In this document: in pieces, positions 35,600 to 43,736 of the stretch
Layout of the letters: each line of letters begins with the position of its first letter
Position numbering within the stretch: the stretch's first letter is position 1
Source of the DNA: Anaerolineae bacterium
GTDB taxonomy: Bacteria > Chloroflexota > Anaerolineae > J036 > Brachytrichaceae
Length of the DNA: 46,355 nt
NCBI GenBank assembly: GCA_023511655.1
Contig: JAIMBB010000010.1
Coordinates: 1 to 46,355 of the forward strand
Direction of reading: 5' to 3'
Program-made: the position numbers and the translations under genes
Notes under the pieces: generated by a model
What the model was told of the DNA's origin: nothing
Database searches by the model: none
The model's input: only the letters and a program-made list of their open reading frames with translations

Positions 35600-37897
35600 G
35601 TGATGCGCAGTTCGCCCTTCCTCCTGATTGCGCTCGCGGTCGCTGCCGGCATCTGGTTCGCCTCGCAGTTCTCCGTGTCGCTCTGGCTGGCGGCTGCGGC
35701 GGTTGCCGTCGGCCTGCTGGCTACCGTTGGTGCCTGGCGGCTGAGCGGTTCCTCAGAGAGCGTCTGGTCGGCGGCATTCTGCATGCTGGTCGCCTGCGGC
35801 GTTTTGCGCTATACCCTCAGCGCCCCATTGCCCGGTGCCCACTCGATTGCCCGCTACAACGGCCAGCGCATTACGCTGGAAGGGGTGATCGTCGAAGAGC
35901 CAGATGTGCGCCCCACCCATACCAACCTGCGCGTGCGCCCGCAGCGCCTGCTTAGCGCGGAGGGATCAGACGACCAGCTCGATGATCTGGTGCTCATCCG
36001 TTTCACGCCTCAGACCTACACGGTGCGCTGGCAATACGGCGATGTGGTGCGCGCCGATGGTCTGCTCGATGCGCCGCCGCGCATGAGCGCGTTCGATTAC
36101 CGAGAGTACCTGGCCCGGCAGGGCGTGTTCTCGTGGATGCCGCAGCCGCGCGAGCTGGTTCGCATCGGCCGAGGCGAGGGCAACCCGCTCTATGCCCGCC
36201 TGCTGGAATTCAAAGACGCCGTTCGTCGCACCGTGCAGCGCATGTTGCCCATGCCGGAATCGGCGTTGCTGAACGGCATCCTGATCGGCGACGACAACGC
36301 CATCCCCGAAGACTTGAAAGACGACTTTCGTCGCACAGGCACGTCGCACATCGTCGCCATCTCCGGTTTCAACGTCAGCATCGTCATCGCGCTGGTGATT
36401 CCTTTGCTCAGCCGGGCGCTTAACGCGCGCCGGGCGGCGTTGTTCGCCATGCCGGCGATTGCGATCTACACCGTGTTCGTTGGGGCATCGGCGTCGGTGG
36501 TGCGTGCCGCCCTCATGGCGGGCATTGGGCTGTTCGGCGCGTTGTTCTGGCGCAGGGGCTTCACGCTAAACACGTTGTGCGCGGCGGCGCTACTCATGTT
36601 GGTCGCCAATCCGCATACCTTGTTCGACGTCGGCTTCCAGCTCAGCTTCATGGCCACGCTCGGCCTGGTGCTGTATGCCGACCGCTTTTCCGGTCCGGCG
36701 CGGGCGTGGGTGCAAATGCGCCTCCGCAACGAGCATGCCCAAAAAGTGATCCTGTTGATCCTCGATGGCGCGTTGGTGACGCTGGCGGCCCAACTGACCA
36801 CGCTACCGCTCATCCTCGCCGTCTACAACCAGTTCTCGAACGTGGCGTTGCTGACCAATGTGTTTATCTTGCCGTTGCAGCCGCCGATCATGATCCTGGG
36901 TGGGCTGGCGGCGTTTATTGCGCTCTTTATGCCGCCCGCCGTCGGTGCCGTCGTTGCGTTGCCGGCCTACGCTTTTCTCACCGCAACCATTTGGATCATC
37001 GAGAGGTTAGGGAGCTTCCAGGCTGCGTCGGTGCCGGTATACGGTTTCGACACGCCAGCAGTGTTGGCATACTACGCCGTGCTTTTCGCGCTCACCCTCT
37101 TCCTGCTCCAGCCGGCTCCTACCAGGCGCGCCGTCGCCGATCTGCTCCGATCTCGCATCGGGACGATAACCGTGCTGGGCCTTGCCTTCATCGCCCTGAT
37201 GCTGGGCGGCGTGTATTGGTTTCAGCGGCCGGATGGCCGACTACACATGATCTTCGTCGGCAGCAGCGCCATCATCCAGTCGCCATCGGGCAAGCAAGCC
37301 GTGTTCGTCGGAACCGGCGATGTCGCTGCGATCCTTAGCCGCTTCGCGCCGGTCTGGGATCGCGAAATCGAGCTGTTGATCCTGCCGCAGCGGAGCGAAC
37401 GTCGTCGCAGGGATGCGCTGCCGTTGCTGCATCGCTATCGCATCGGGACGCTGATCGTGCCTGCTGATGCCGATGAGCAGGGGGATTCCCTGGCGGAGTG
37501 GCGAGAGGTGGTCGAATCAAATGTCACGCGCGTGATGACGGCTTCGGTCGGCACTTCATTCGTGCTCGACGCCGATGTCTCCCTCGTAGTTGAAATGCGC
37601 TCCCCAGAGCGAGATGGCAGACAGACCATTGGCGCTCGCGTGATCCATGGGGCAATTGCCGTTGACCTGATCGGCGATCACCATGCGATTGCCTATGTCC
37701 CTGAACAAACGTTGATCTTTCTCGGCCCGTCCAAAGCTGACGCAATGGGGTTGAACGATGCCAATCCACGCTGGGTCGTTTGGGCCGAGGCAAGGGGCGT
37801 CCCACCGAGGCTCGATCCGCGCATCCGCGTGATCAACCTGAAGGACGTCCGAGAGGTGGCATATGTGAGCGATGGCAGGCGGCTCAGCATGCGTTGA
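35600..37897 (+). CDS. comEC: ComEC/Rec2-type DNA uptake channel protein
   Basis: 765-residue membrane protein of the competence channel that carries single-stranded DNA across the inner membrane. DUF4131-like N-terminal region with helices (1-60) and an OB-like part; the competence domain (about 210-510) has GILIGDDNAIP and RRTGTSHIVAISGFNVSIV, the family signature. The C-terminal metallo-beta-lactamase-like domain is degenerate: the usual DVGQGD and HxHxDH motifs are replaced by MIFVGSSAIIQSPSGKQ and LLILPQRSERRRR. Start GTG 35600, with ATG 35603 directly after it. No comEA beside it. Confidence 0.87.
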   Translation: MMRSSPFLLIALAVAAGIWFASQFSVSLWLAAAAVAVGLLATVGAWRLSGSSESVWSAAFCMLVACGVLRYTLSAPLPGAHSIARYNGQRITLEGVIVEEPDVRPTHTNLRVRPQRLLSAEGSDDQLDDLVLIRFTPQTYTVRWQYGDVVRADGLLDAPPRMSAFDYREYLARQGVFSWMPQPRELVRIGRGEGNPLYARLLEFKDAVRRTVQRMLPMPESALLNGILIGDDNAIPEDLKDDFRRTGTSHIVAISGFNVSIVIALVIPLLSRALNARRAALFAMPAIAIYTVFVGASASVVRAALMAGIGLFGALFWRRGFTLNTLCAAALLMLVANPHTLFDVGFQLSFMATLGLVLYADRFSGPARAWVQMRLRNEHAQKVILLILDGALVTLAAQLTTLPLILAVYNQFSNVALLTNVFILPLQPPIMILGGLAAFIALFMPPAVGAVVALPAYAFLTATIWIIERLGSFQAASVPVYGFDTPAVLAYYAVLFALTLFLLQPAPTRRAVADLLRSRIGTITVLGLAFIALMLGGVYWFQRPDGRLHMIFVGSSAIIQSPSGKQAVFVGTGDVAAILSRFAPVWDREIELLILPQRSERRRRDALPLLHRYRIGTLIVPADADEQGDSLAEWREVVESNVTRVMTASVGTSFVLDADVSLVVEMRSPERDGRQTIGARVIHGAIAVDLIGDHHAIAYVPEQTLIFLGPSKADAMGLNDANPRWVVWAEARGVPPRLDPRIRVINLKDVREVAYVSDGRRLSMR

Positions 37898-37969
37898 GGA
37901 TGTGGGCGGCGAGTTGGTTCTACTCAAGCCGAGTCGTCGGTTCTCAAACGATGCAATGCTGGTGGAACG

Positions 37970-38080
37970 GGGTGCGTTCACACACGGGGGCAGGGACAAC
38001 CTCCCGCAGGTTTTTGCTGGCTGTCACGACTTGGACGAGCAGCCTGCGGGAGGTTCTTGCCCCTATTGGTGAACGCACCC
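37970..38080. mobile_element. Miniature inverted-repeat element, copy 2
   Basis: 111-bp element with perfect 12-bp ends GGGTGCGTTCAC and GTGAACGCACCC. Inner arms AACCTCCCGCAGG and CCTGCGGGAGGTT give a long hairpin. It is flanked by the 8-bp direct repeat GTGGAACG (37962-37969 and 38081-38088), a target duplication. It sits immediately upstream of the recombinase promoter. Related to the copy at 32749. Confidence 0.85.
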
Positions 38081-38108
38081 GTGGAACGGGGCTGCCGATG
38101 GCGTCCTG

Positions 38109-38114
38109 TATAAT
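38109..38114 (+). promoter_or_regulatory. -10 box of the recombinase gene
   Basis: TATAAT 19 bases before ATG 38134, giving a leader of roughly 12 nt. The position of the -35 falls in or next to the target duplication of the MITE, so the element may have changed this promoter. Confidence 0.6.
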
Positions 38115-38133
38115 CACGTCCGGGTGACCACTT

Positions 38134-39021
38134 ATGGAATGGCGCAGCACGGTTAACGAATTCCTGGACTCGCTTCAAACGAAAGGTGCCTCGGCCAATA
38201 CGGTCATGGCTTATCGCAACGACCTTACCCAATTCGCCACCTATCTGAGCACAGTACTGCCTGAGGATGCGGCCTGGTCAAACGTAACGACCAATACGGT
38301 AGGGGCTTACGTTCAACGACTCACGGAGCAAAACTACACGGCTTCGACCATCGCTCGCAAAGTCGCCGCACTGAAGACTTTCTTTCACTGGCTCAGTCAG
38401 CGCGAACTGGTGATGGAAGACCCGACGCTGCGATTGCGCTCTCCGAAAGTGGAGAAGCGCACGCCGCGTTTGCTGAGCGAGGAAGAAGTGAATCGTCTGT
38501 TCGAAAGTGCGTCGAAGATGCCGCCGCCGCGTTCGTTGCGTGACCGCGCGTTGCTCGAGGTGATCTATGCCACCGGCATGCGCGTATCCGAAGCCATCGC
38601 CCTCCGGCTGAGCGACGTGGACTTCGAGACCAACACCATCCGATGCGCCGGTCGTGGCACGCGCCAGCGCACCGTGCCGCTTACCCCACAGGCGGCGGCT
38701 GCCTTGCGTGCCTATCTCGATAACGCGCGCGGCGACATGGTGAACAATGCCGACACCGACTTCGTGTTCGTCAACCCCTTGGGCAGCAAGTTGACTCGCC
38801 AGGCCGTTTGGCAGCTCACGCGCCAACATGCCCAAACAGCCGGCATCGAAGGTGAGCTCACGCCGCATACGCTGCGCCATTCGCGGGCAGCCCACATGCT
38901 GAACAATGGGGAAGACATCCGGCGTGTGCAAGAGTGGCTCGGTCACGCCAATCTTGCCACAACGCAGATGTATCGGCCCCGCGCAGATAAAGAAAACAAA
39001 CTCGTGCCCATCAATCCGTAG
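38134..39021 (+). CDS. Tyrosine recombinase, XerC/XerD type
   Basis: 295-residue site-specific recombinase. SAM-like N-terminal domain (about 1-90) with NEFLDSLQTKGASANTVMAYRND, then the catalytic domain: Arg150 in YATGMRVSEA, HTLRHS with His245 and Arg248, LGHANLATTQMY with His271 and nucleophile Tyr280. At the beta-hairpin, where Lys is usual (GKG), the residue is Arg174 (CAGRGTRQRTVPL). It could be the chromosome-dimer resolvase or an integrase of an element; the single position and a lack of nearby phage genes leave this open. Start is fixed by the -10 at 38109. Confidence 0.9.
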   Translation: MEWRSTVNEFLDSLQTKGASANTVMAYRNDLTQFATYLSTVLPEDAAWSNVTTNTVGAYVQRLTEQNYTASTIARKVAALKTFFHWLSQRELVMEDPTLRLRSPKVEKRTPRLLSEEEVNRLFESASKMPPPRSLRDRALLEVIYATGMRVSEAIALRLSDVDFETNTIRCAGRGTRQRTVPLTPQAAAALRAYLDNARGDMVNNADTDFVFVNPLGSKLTRQAVWQLTRQHAQTAGIEGELTPHTLRHSRAAHMLNNGEDIRRVQEWLGHANLATTQMYRPRADKENKLVPINP

Positions 39022-39031
39022 ATCTAGCCGG

Positions 39032-39060
39032 TTGCATCGCCGGGTCTGACGCGCTATAGT
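39032..39060 (+). promoter_or_regulatory. Promoter of the nucleoside phosphorylase gene
   Basis: TTGCAT (39032-39037), 17 bp, TATAGT (39055-39060). Transcription would begin near 39067, after the first ATG (39064), so it supports ATG 39073 as the start, with a very short or absent leader. Confidence 0.5.
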
Positions 39061-39072
39061 CACATGCGACTG

Positions 39073-39933
39073 ATGACGACGGCGACAGCTTCCACATCGG
39101 CGGACTACGAACATATCCAGGCTGCAGCGGCCTACCTGCGCCGCCTTGATGCACGCCCCTGGCGCGTGTTGATCATTTTGGGCAGTGGCCTGGGCGCGCT
39201 GGCCGACGAGGTCAGCGCGGCTACGCGCGTGCCCTACGCTGACATCCCTGGCTTTCCTCGTGCCACCGTGCAGGGTCACGAGGGCCAATTCGTGATCGGC
39301 ACGTTGTTTGGTGTGCCGGTCGCTGTGATGCAGGGGCGCATGCATTTCTACGAGGGGCATGCTCTGTGGCAGGTCACCTTGCCGGTGCGGGTGGCGCGCG
39401 CCATGGGTGCGACCGGCATGATCATCACCAACGCGGCCGGCGGCATCAATCGCGCTTTCAAAGTCGCCGACGTGATGTTGATCACCGATCACATCAACTT
39501 CGTCGGCCTGGCCGGCCATAACCCGTTGATCGGGCCCAACCTGGAAGCGTTTGGTCCGCGCTTCCCGGAGATGACCACGGCGTACGATCTTGAGCTGCGC
39601 GCGCACGCGTTACACGCTGCGCACGCGGCGGGTATCGAGCTGCGCCAGGGCGTCTATGCCGGGGTGGCGGGTCCGAACTTCGAGACGCCGGCCGAGTTGC
39701 GTTTCCTGCGCTCGATTGGCGCAGATGCCGTCGGCATGTCTACCGTGCATGAGGTGGTGGTGGCGCGACACGCTGGCATGCGCGTGCTCGGCCTCAGCGG
39801 CATCACCAACGTGGCCCGCCTGAGTGCCGACGAAGGCGAGCCGCCCTCGCACGAGGAAGTAATGCAGGCGGGCACGCAGATTGCCCCTAAGATGTTCGCG
39901 GTCATTCGCGGCGTGTTGCCGCACATGGCATGA
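39073..39933 (+). CDS. punA: Purine nucleoside phosphorylase
   Basis: Splits inosine/guanosine-type nucleosides with phosphate in purine salvage. 286 residues from ATG 39073; an in-frame ATG at 39064 adds 3 residues but lies upstream of the likely transcription start. Motifs: ILGSGLGALADEV (phosphate site), GHEGQFVIG, QGRMHFYEGH, ITNAAGGIN, GVYAGVAGPNFETPAE and GMSTVHEVVVARH. Length and motifs fit the trimeric PNP-I family. It forms a separate unit ending 66 bp before the next gene. Confidence 0.93.
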   Translation: MTTATASTSADYEHIQAAAAYLRRLDARPWRVLIILGSGLGALADEVSAATRVPYADIPGFPRATVQGHEGQFVIGTLFGVPVAVMQGRMHFYEGHALWQVTLPVRVARAMGATGMIITNAAGGINRAFKVADVMLITDHINFVGLAGHNPLIGPNLEAFGPRFPEMTTAYDLELRAHALHAAHAAGIELRQGVYAGVAGPNFETPAELRFLRSIGADAVGMSTVHEVVVARHAGMRVLGLSGITNVARLSADEGEPPSHEEVMQAGTQIAPKMFAVIRGVLPHMA

Positions 39934-39999
39934 GCCGGGCCGAGGGTGGAGAACCGGGATCAATAGACTCTACCCACAGCTTCCGGATTCTCGCGACCG

Positions 40000-40992
40000 A
40001 TGGAAGTAATTCTTCGCCTGTTGATTGAAATACGACTGGTGCTGATTGCGGTTGCTGGCATCTGTTGCGCAGCCTTCCTGTTCACCGGCCTGAGTTCGCT
40101 GCGCGAGCTGCGCCGTGCGGTCTTCAGGCTGGAACGCAGCACCATCATCGCTAGCGCGGTCAGTGCCTGGGTGAAAGCTGGACTGTGCGCCATCATCGGC
40201 CTGGTGATCTGGGTGGTGACGAACGTCGCGCCTGATACACCGTCCGGTGTAGCCAACAACCCGCTCGTCATTACGCCAATGATAGAGGTGAATACTGTCG
40301 AGCCCGCGCCGGTGCCTACCGCGGATTTGTCCAACGCTGCGCTGCAGATGACGGCTGTATCCCAGGCGACGGTTGCGCCTGTCGAAGCGGTTGCCGCGGT
40401 CGTGACGGTTGATCCCGGCGCTCCGCTTCCGACGCTCGCACCGGTGGCTGTACCGACCGAAACGTCGTCTCCCGTCTTCCAGCCGACGGCGACCGCAGCC
40501 CTGCCGCCGACGCCAACGCAGCTACCGCCTCAGGCGCAATTGCCGGCCATCGTGATCGCCACAGCGACGCCCACCGTCGGGATCGTGGCCACCGCCCAAC
40601 CCCAACCGACGCTCGCGCCGCCTCCAACGCCGACGGAGACCGCACCGGCTCCAGCGGCAGGTGGCGGGGTGCTGGTTGCGGATTGTCCACACGCTGCCGC
40701 TCGCATTGACAGCCCGGTCGCCGGCGAGACCGTGTCCGGCATCTACGTCGTGCGCGGCACGGCGGACTTCCCCGGCGGTGTCGGTCGCTATAAGCTTGAA
40801 ATCCTTCGCCCCAACATCCCCGGATGGGCATTCCTGTGGGAGAACTACAACGCCATCAAGGACGGCGTGCTGATGCCCAGGTTCGATGCCTCCCTCTTTC
40901 CACCCGGCGTCTATACCCTCAGGCTGTCTTTGGTGGACGCCGCTGGGCAGGATACGGGGATTTATTGCAGCGTTCAGATCAGAATCGCCTGA
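40000..40992 (+). CDS. Membrane-anchored protein with Pro/Thr-rich linker and Ig-like domain
   Basis: 330-residue predicted surface protein. Two hydrophobic helices near the N-terminus (LVLIAVAGICCAAFLFTGL and VKAGLCAIIGLVIWVVTNV), then a low-complexity Pro/Thr/Ala/Val linker (about 80-225), and a C-terminal beta-sandwich (about 228-330) containing ARIDSPVAGETVSGIYVVRG and FPPGVYTLRLSLVDAAGQD. Such domains are common at the surface of Chloroflexota. The exact family was not identified. It ends 2 bases before the GNAT gene. Confidence 0.72.
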   Translation: MEVILRLLIEIRLVLIAVAGICCAAFLFTGLSSLRELRRAVFRLERSTIIASAVSAWVKAGLCAIIGLVIWVVTNVAPDTPSGVANNPLVITPMIEVNTVEPAPVPTADLSNAALQMTAVSQATVAPVEAVAAVVTVDPGAPLPTLAPVAVPTETSSPVFQPTATAALPPTPTQLPPQAQLPAIVIATATPTVGIVATAQPQPTLAPPPTPTETAPAPAAGGGVLVADCPHAAARIDSPVAGETVSGIYVVRGTADFPGGVGRYKLEILRPNIPGWAFLWENYNAIKDGVLMPRFDASLFPPGVYTLRLSLVDAAGQDTGIYCSVQIRIA

Positions 40993-40994
40993 CC

Positions 40995-41531
40995 ATGCGC
41001 ATTCGTCCTGCCGAACTCTCCGATCTGGAGGCCATCCTCGCGCTCGACCACAGCTATACCACCGATCACGTCTGGCAGATGGGCGGGCAGAATGGGACCG
41101 GCGAACAGGCTGTGACCTTCCGGTTGGTGCAATTGCCGCGCCAGATTCAAACGCCATCGCCCTACGAGCCACATGTGCTCAAGCGCTGTCTGCATCGGTG
41201 CGATTATCTGTGGGTGATGCAGGCGCCTACGGGCTATGAAATTCATGGCTACATCGGTATGGCGCTTTTGCCATGGCATAACACGGGCTGGATTCCGGCT
41301 TTCGCTGTCGCGCCCCATATGCGGCGCAAAGGCATTGGCACACAGCTCCTGCGCACAGCCATCGCCCAGGCCAAAGCTGACGGCCTGCATAGCATCACCC
41401 TGAGCCTGCAGACCAAGAATTACCCGGCTACCAGGTTCTGTCAGACGCGGGGAATGCGTTTTAGTGGGTACGCGGATAATTACTACGCGGGTCACGATAT
41501 TGCCCTGTTCTTCGCATATAGAATCAGATGA
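40995..41531 (+). CDS. GNAT-family N-acetyltransferase
   Basis: 178-residue acetyltransferase. The acetyl-CoA loop VAPHMRRKGIGTQLLRTA (motif A) is clear, with LSLQTKNYPATRFCQTRGM (motif B) following. N-terminus MRIRPAELSDLEAILALD is typical. ATG 40995 was chosen for that N-terminus and lies 2 bases after the upstream stop codon. Substrate unknown; small-molecule or protein acetylation both possible. Confidence 0.9.
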   Translation: MRIRPAELSDLEAILALDHSYTTDHVWQMGGQNGTGEQAVTFRLVQLPRQIQTPSPYEPHVLKRCLHRCDYLWVMQAPTGYEIHGYIGMALLPWHNTGWIPAFAVAPHMRRKGIGTQLLRTAIAQAKADGLHSITLSLQTKNYPATRFCQTRGMRFSGYADNYYAGHDIALFFAYRIR

Positions 41532-41550
41532 CTGAGTTGACCTAACCGTC

Positions 41551-43674
41551 ATGGATGCATTCACAGGCGCCGTGTTGGGCGCCGTTCAACTACTCAATCG
41601 GATCACGGTCACCGGCATTCTCGTCACGGCCTTTGCGCTGGTGATCTACATCGGCCTGTACAACCGGCGCAGCCCGATCGCGCGCGACTATGCCATAGTG
41701 TTGGCCTGTGTGATCGGGATGTATCTGGGTGACTTGCTGGCGCAGGTGTCGGAGCTTGACCCGCGAGCCGACAGCGCGGAGCTGTGGCTGCGCCTGCAGT
41801 GGATTGGCGTCGCGTGTATTCCGGCGGCCTCGCTGGCCTTATCGGACTCGTTGTTGCGCGCGACCGGCGAGAGTTCGCCCTTGCGCCGGCTCGCCATCCG
41901 CATCAGCTACGGGATCGGCGCGGCGACGTTCTTCCTGGTGTTGGTCACCCCGCTCATCGCGACGCCCGGCGTCTCCACCGAGGGGTTGACGCACCTGACG
42001 CCAGGTCCACTGTTCTATCTGTTCACGTTGTATTACTTCGGCAGCGTCGCCTGGGCGACCTACAACGTGTTCGAGGCGCGCAGGCGGTCGCTGACCGCCA
42101 CAAGCAAGCGGCGCATGACCTACTTCGCCCTGGCGTTTGCCGCGCCGGCCGTCGGCATGTTCCCGTATTTGCTGCCGGTCGGCTGGCCGGCCGTCTTCCC
42201 ACTCCTGGTGCCGTGGATCGGCATCCTGCTCGTGAACATGGGCGTCGGCGCTGCCATCACGTTCATGGGTTACACCGTCGCCTACTTCGGCGCCAGCGCG
42301 CCGGACCGCGTCATCAAACGGCGCATGGTGAAGTACCTCATCCGTGGCCCGCTGACTGCTGCTGCGGTCATCACTGCGCTCGTGCTCAGTACTCGTGTGG
42401 AACGGTGGCTGGATCTGCCCGGCATCTTCATCGGCCTGGTCGCGTCGGCCACGATCATCCTGATGGTGCAGTGGTTCATTGACATGGTGCAGCCGACGCT
42501 TGATCGCCTGATCGCCGGCGACGATGCCGAGGAGGTGCGTCGCTTACAGCAATTCAGCGCTCGCCTGATGACTACCTCGGACCTCACCCAGTATCTGGAG
42601 AACATCCTGGCTGCCTTGTGCGACCTGCTGCGAGCGCGGACGGCGTTCGTCACCACTTGTCTGGCGGACGACGAGGCCTGCGCCGTGCCGATTAACGTGA
42701 TCATCGGCAACTTTACGCCGGATGGCTCGAACGGCGCGCTGCCCGTCCCACCCGATGCCGTGCGTTCGGCGTCGGCGCTTCGGCCGGCGCGAACGCTCAA
42801 CGGCGCAAACGATGCAGCCGTCGAAGGTAAGCCGGCTCGTCGGGCGTTCGAAGCCGAAAATGACTTCATCGTGTGGGGTGGTTATTGGCTGATCCCGCTG
42901 CGCTCTCAGGATGTGCGCGAGGTGTTGGGGGTGATGGGGTTGGCCGCCCGCACTGCCGAGCCGGATCTGAGCGATGAGGAACGCGAGGGCGTCGCGGTGC
43001 TGGTGGCGCAGGCCGCTCGTGCATTGGAAGATGCCGCCAAGCAACGCCGCGCGTTCGAAGCCCTGGAGCGGCTGGTGCCGGAGGCGGATGACATGCAGCG
43101 GCGCATGGCCGGCACGCGCAACCCTGCTGCGCCCACCGTCGCCGATTTCGAGCGCATCCCGGTGGATAATCATGACGACTTCACCCAACTGGTGCGCGAT
43201 GCGCTCAGCCAGTATTGGGGCGGTCCCAAGCTCGCCGAGTCTCCCTTGCTCAACCTGCGCGTGGTAAGCGAAGCGATGAAACAAGAAAACGGCAACGCCA
43301 CCAAGGCCCTGCGGCGCGTGTTGGCCGAAGCGATGGAGCGCCTAAAGCCGGATGGCACGCGCAGCTTCACCGCCGCGGAGTGGATGCTCTACAACATCCT
43401 CGAGTTGAAGATCATGCAAAACATGAAGGTGCGCGACGTAGCCCGCAAGCTGGTGATGAGCGAGAGCGACTTGTATCGCAAGCAGCGCGCCGCGTTCGAG
43501 GAAGTCGCTCGCATCGTGGCGGAGATGGAACGCGAAGCGCGCAAGCGCGAGCAACAAACCGCGTGGTTGCATTTGGACGAACCTCAACCCCAGGCTGCCC
43601 GACCGCAGCCCGCCGGCGAAGCCGACGCGAACGAAGAGCCGGTCATCGCGACCGGCTCCTCTCCACGTCAGTAG
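41551..43674 (+). CDS. Seven-helix membrane sensor with GAF-like domain and HTH-like C-terminus
   Basis: 707-residue protein. Residues 1-235 form a seven-helix region like the N-terminal 7TM sensor of some histidine kinases; two more hydrophobic segments lie at about 265-315. A GAF-like domain spans about 325-500 (LMTTSDLTQYLENILAALCDLLRARTAFV, with ALEDAAKQRRAFEALE after it). No histidine-kinase H-box or ATPase motif is present. Instead the C-terminus has a helical domain and an HTH-like stretch MKVRDVARKLVMSESDLYRKQR (about 630-652), then a charged tail. It might be a membrane-tethered transcription regulator. Function unassigned. Confidence 0.75.
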   Translation: MDAFTGAVLGAVQLLNRITVTGILVTAFALVIYIGLYNRRSPIARDYAIVLACVIGMYLGDLLAQVSELDPRADSAELWLRLQWIGVACIPAASLALSDSLLRATGESSPLRRLAIRISYGIGAATFFLVLVTPLIATPGVSTEGLTHLTPGPLFYLFTLYYFGSVAWATYNVFEARRRSLTATSKRRMTYFALAFAAPAVGMFPYLLPVGWPAVFPLLVPWIGILLVNMGVGAAITFMGYTVAYFGASAPDRVIKRRMVKYLIRGPLTAAAVITALVLSTRVERWLDLPGIFIGLVASATIILMVQWFIDMVQPTLDRLIAGDDAEEVRRLQQFSARLMTTSDLTQYLENILAALCDLLRARTAFVTTCLADDEACAVPINVIIGNFTPDGSNGALPVPPDAVRSASALRPARTLNGANDAAVEGKPARRAFEAENDFIVWGGYWLIPLRSQDVREVLGVMGLAARTAEPDLSDEEREGVAVLVAQAARALEDAAKQRRAFEALERLVPEADDMQRRMAGTRNPAAPTVADFERIPVDNHDDFTQLVRDALSQYWGGPKLAESPLLNLRVVSEAMKQENGNATKALRRVLAEAMERLKPDGTRSFTAAEWMLYNILELKIMQNMKVRDVARKLVMSESDLYRKQRAAFEEVARIVAEMEREARKREQQTAWLHLDEPQPQAARPQPAGEADANEEPVIATGSSPRQ

Positions 43675-43736
43675 CTTGGCTGTTGTGCCGCCTCCTTCTG
43701 AACGCTCGGACTGTTGCGCCCGAAACGGTCCAGGCC

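Noticed and set aside
38278-39606. 442-residue frame antisense to the recombinase and phosphorylase
   Set aside because: It shadows two well-supported plus-strand genes and has no family resemblance.
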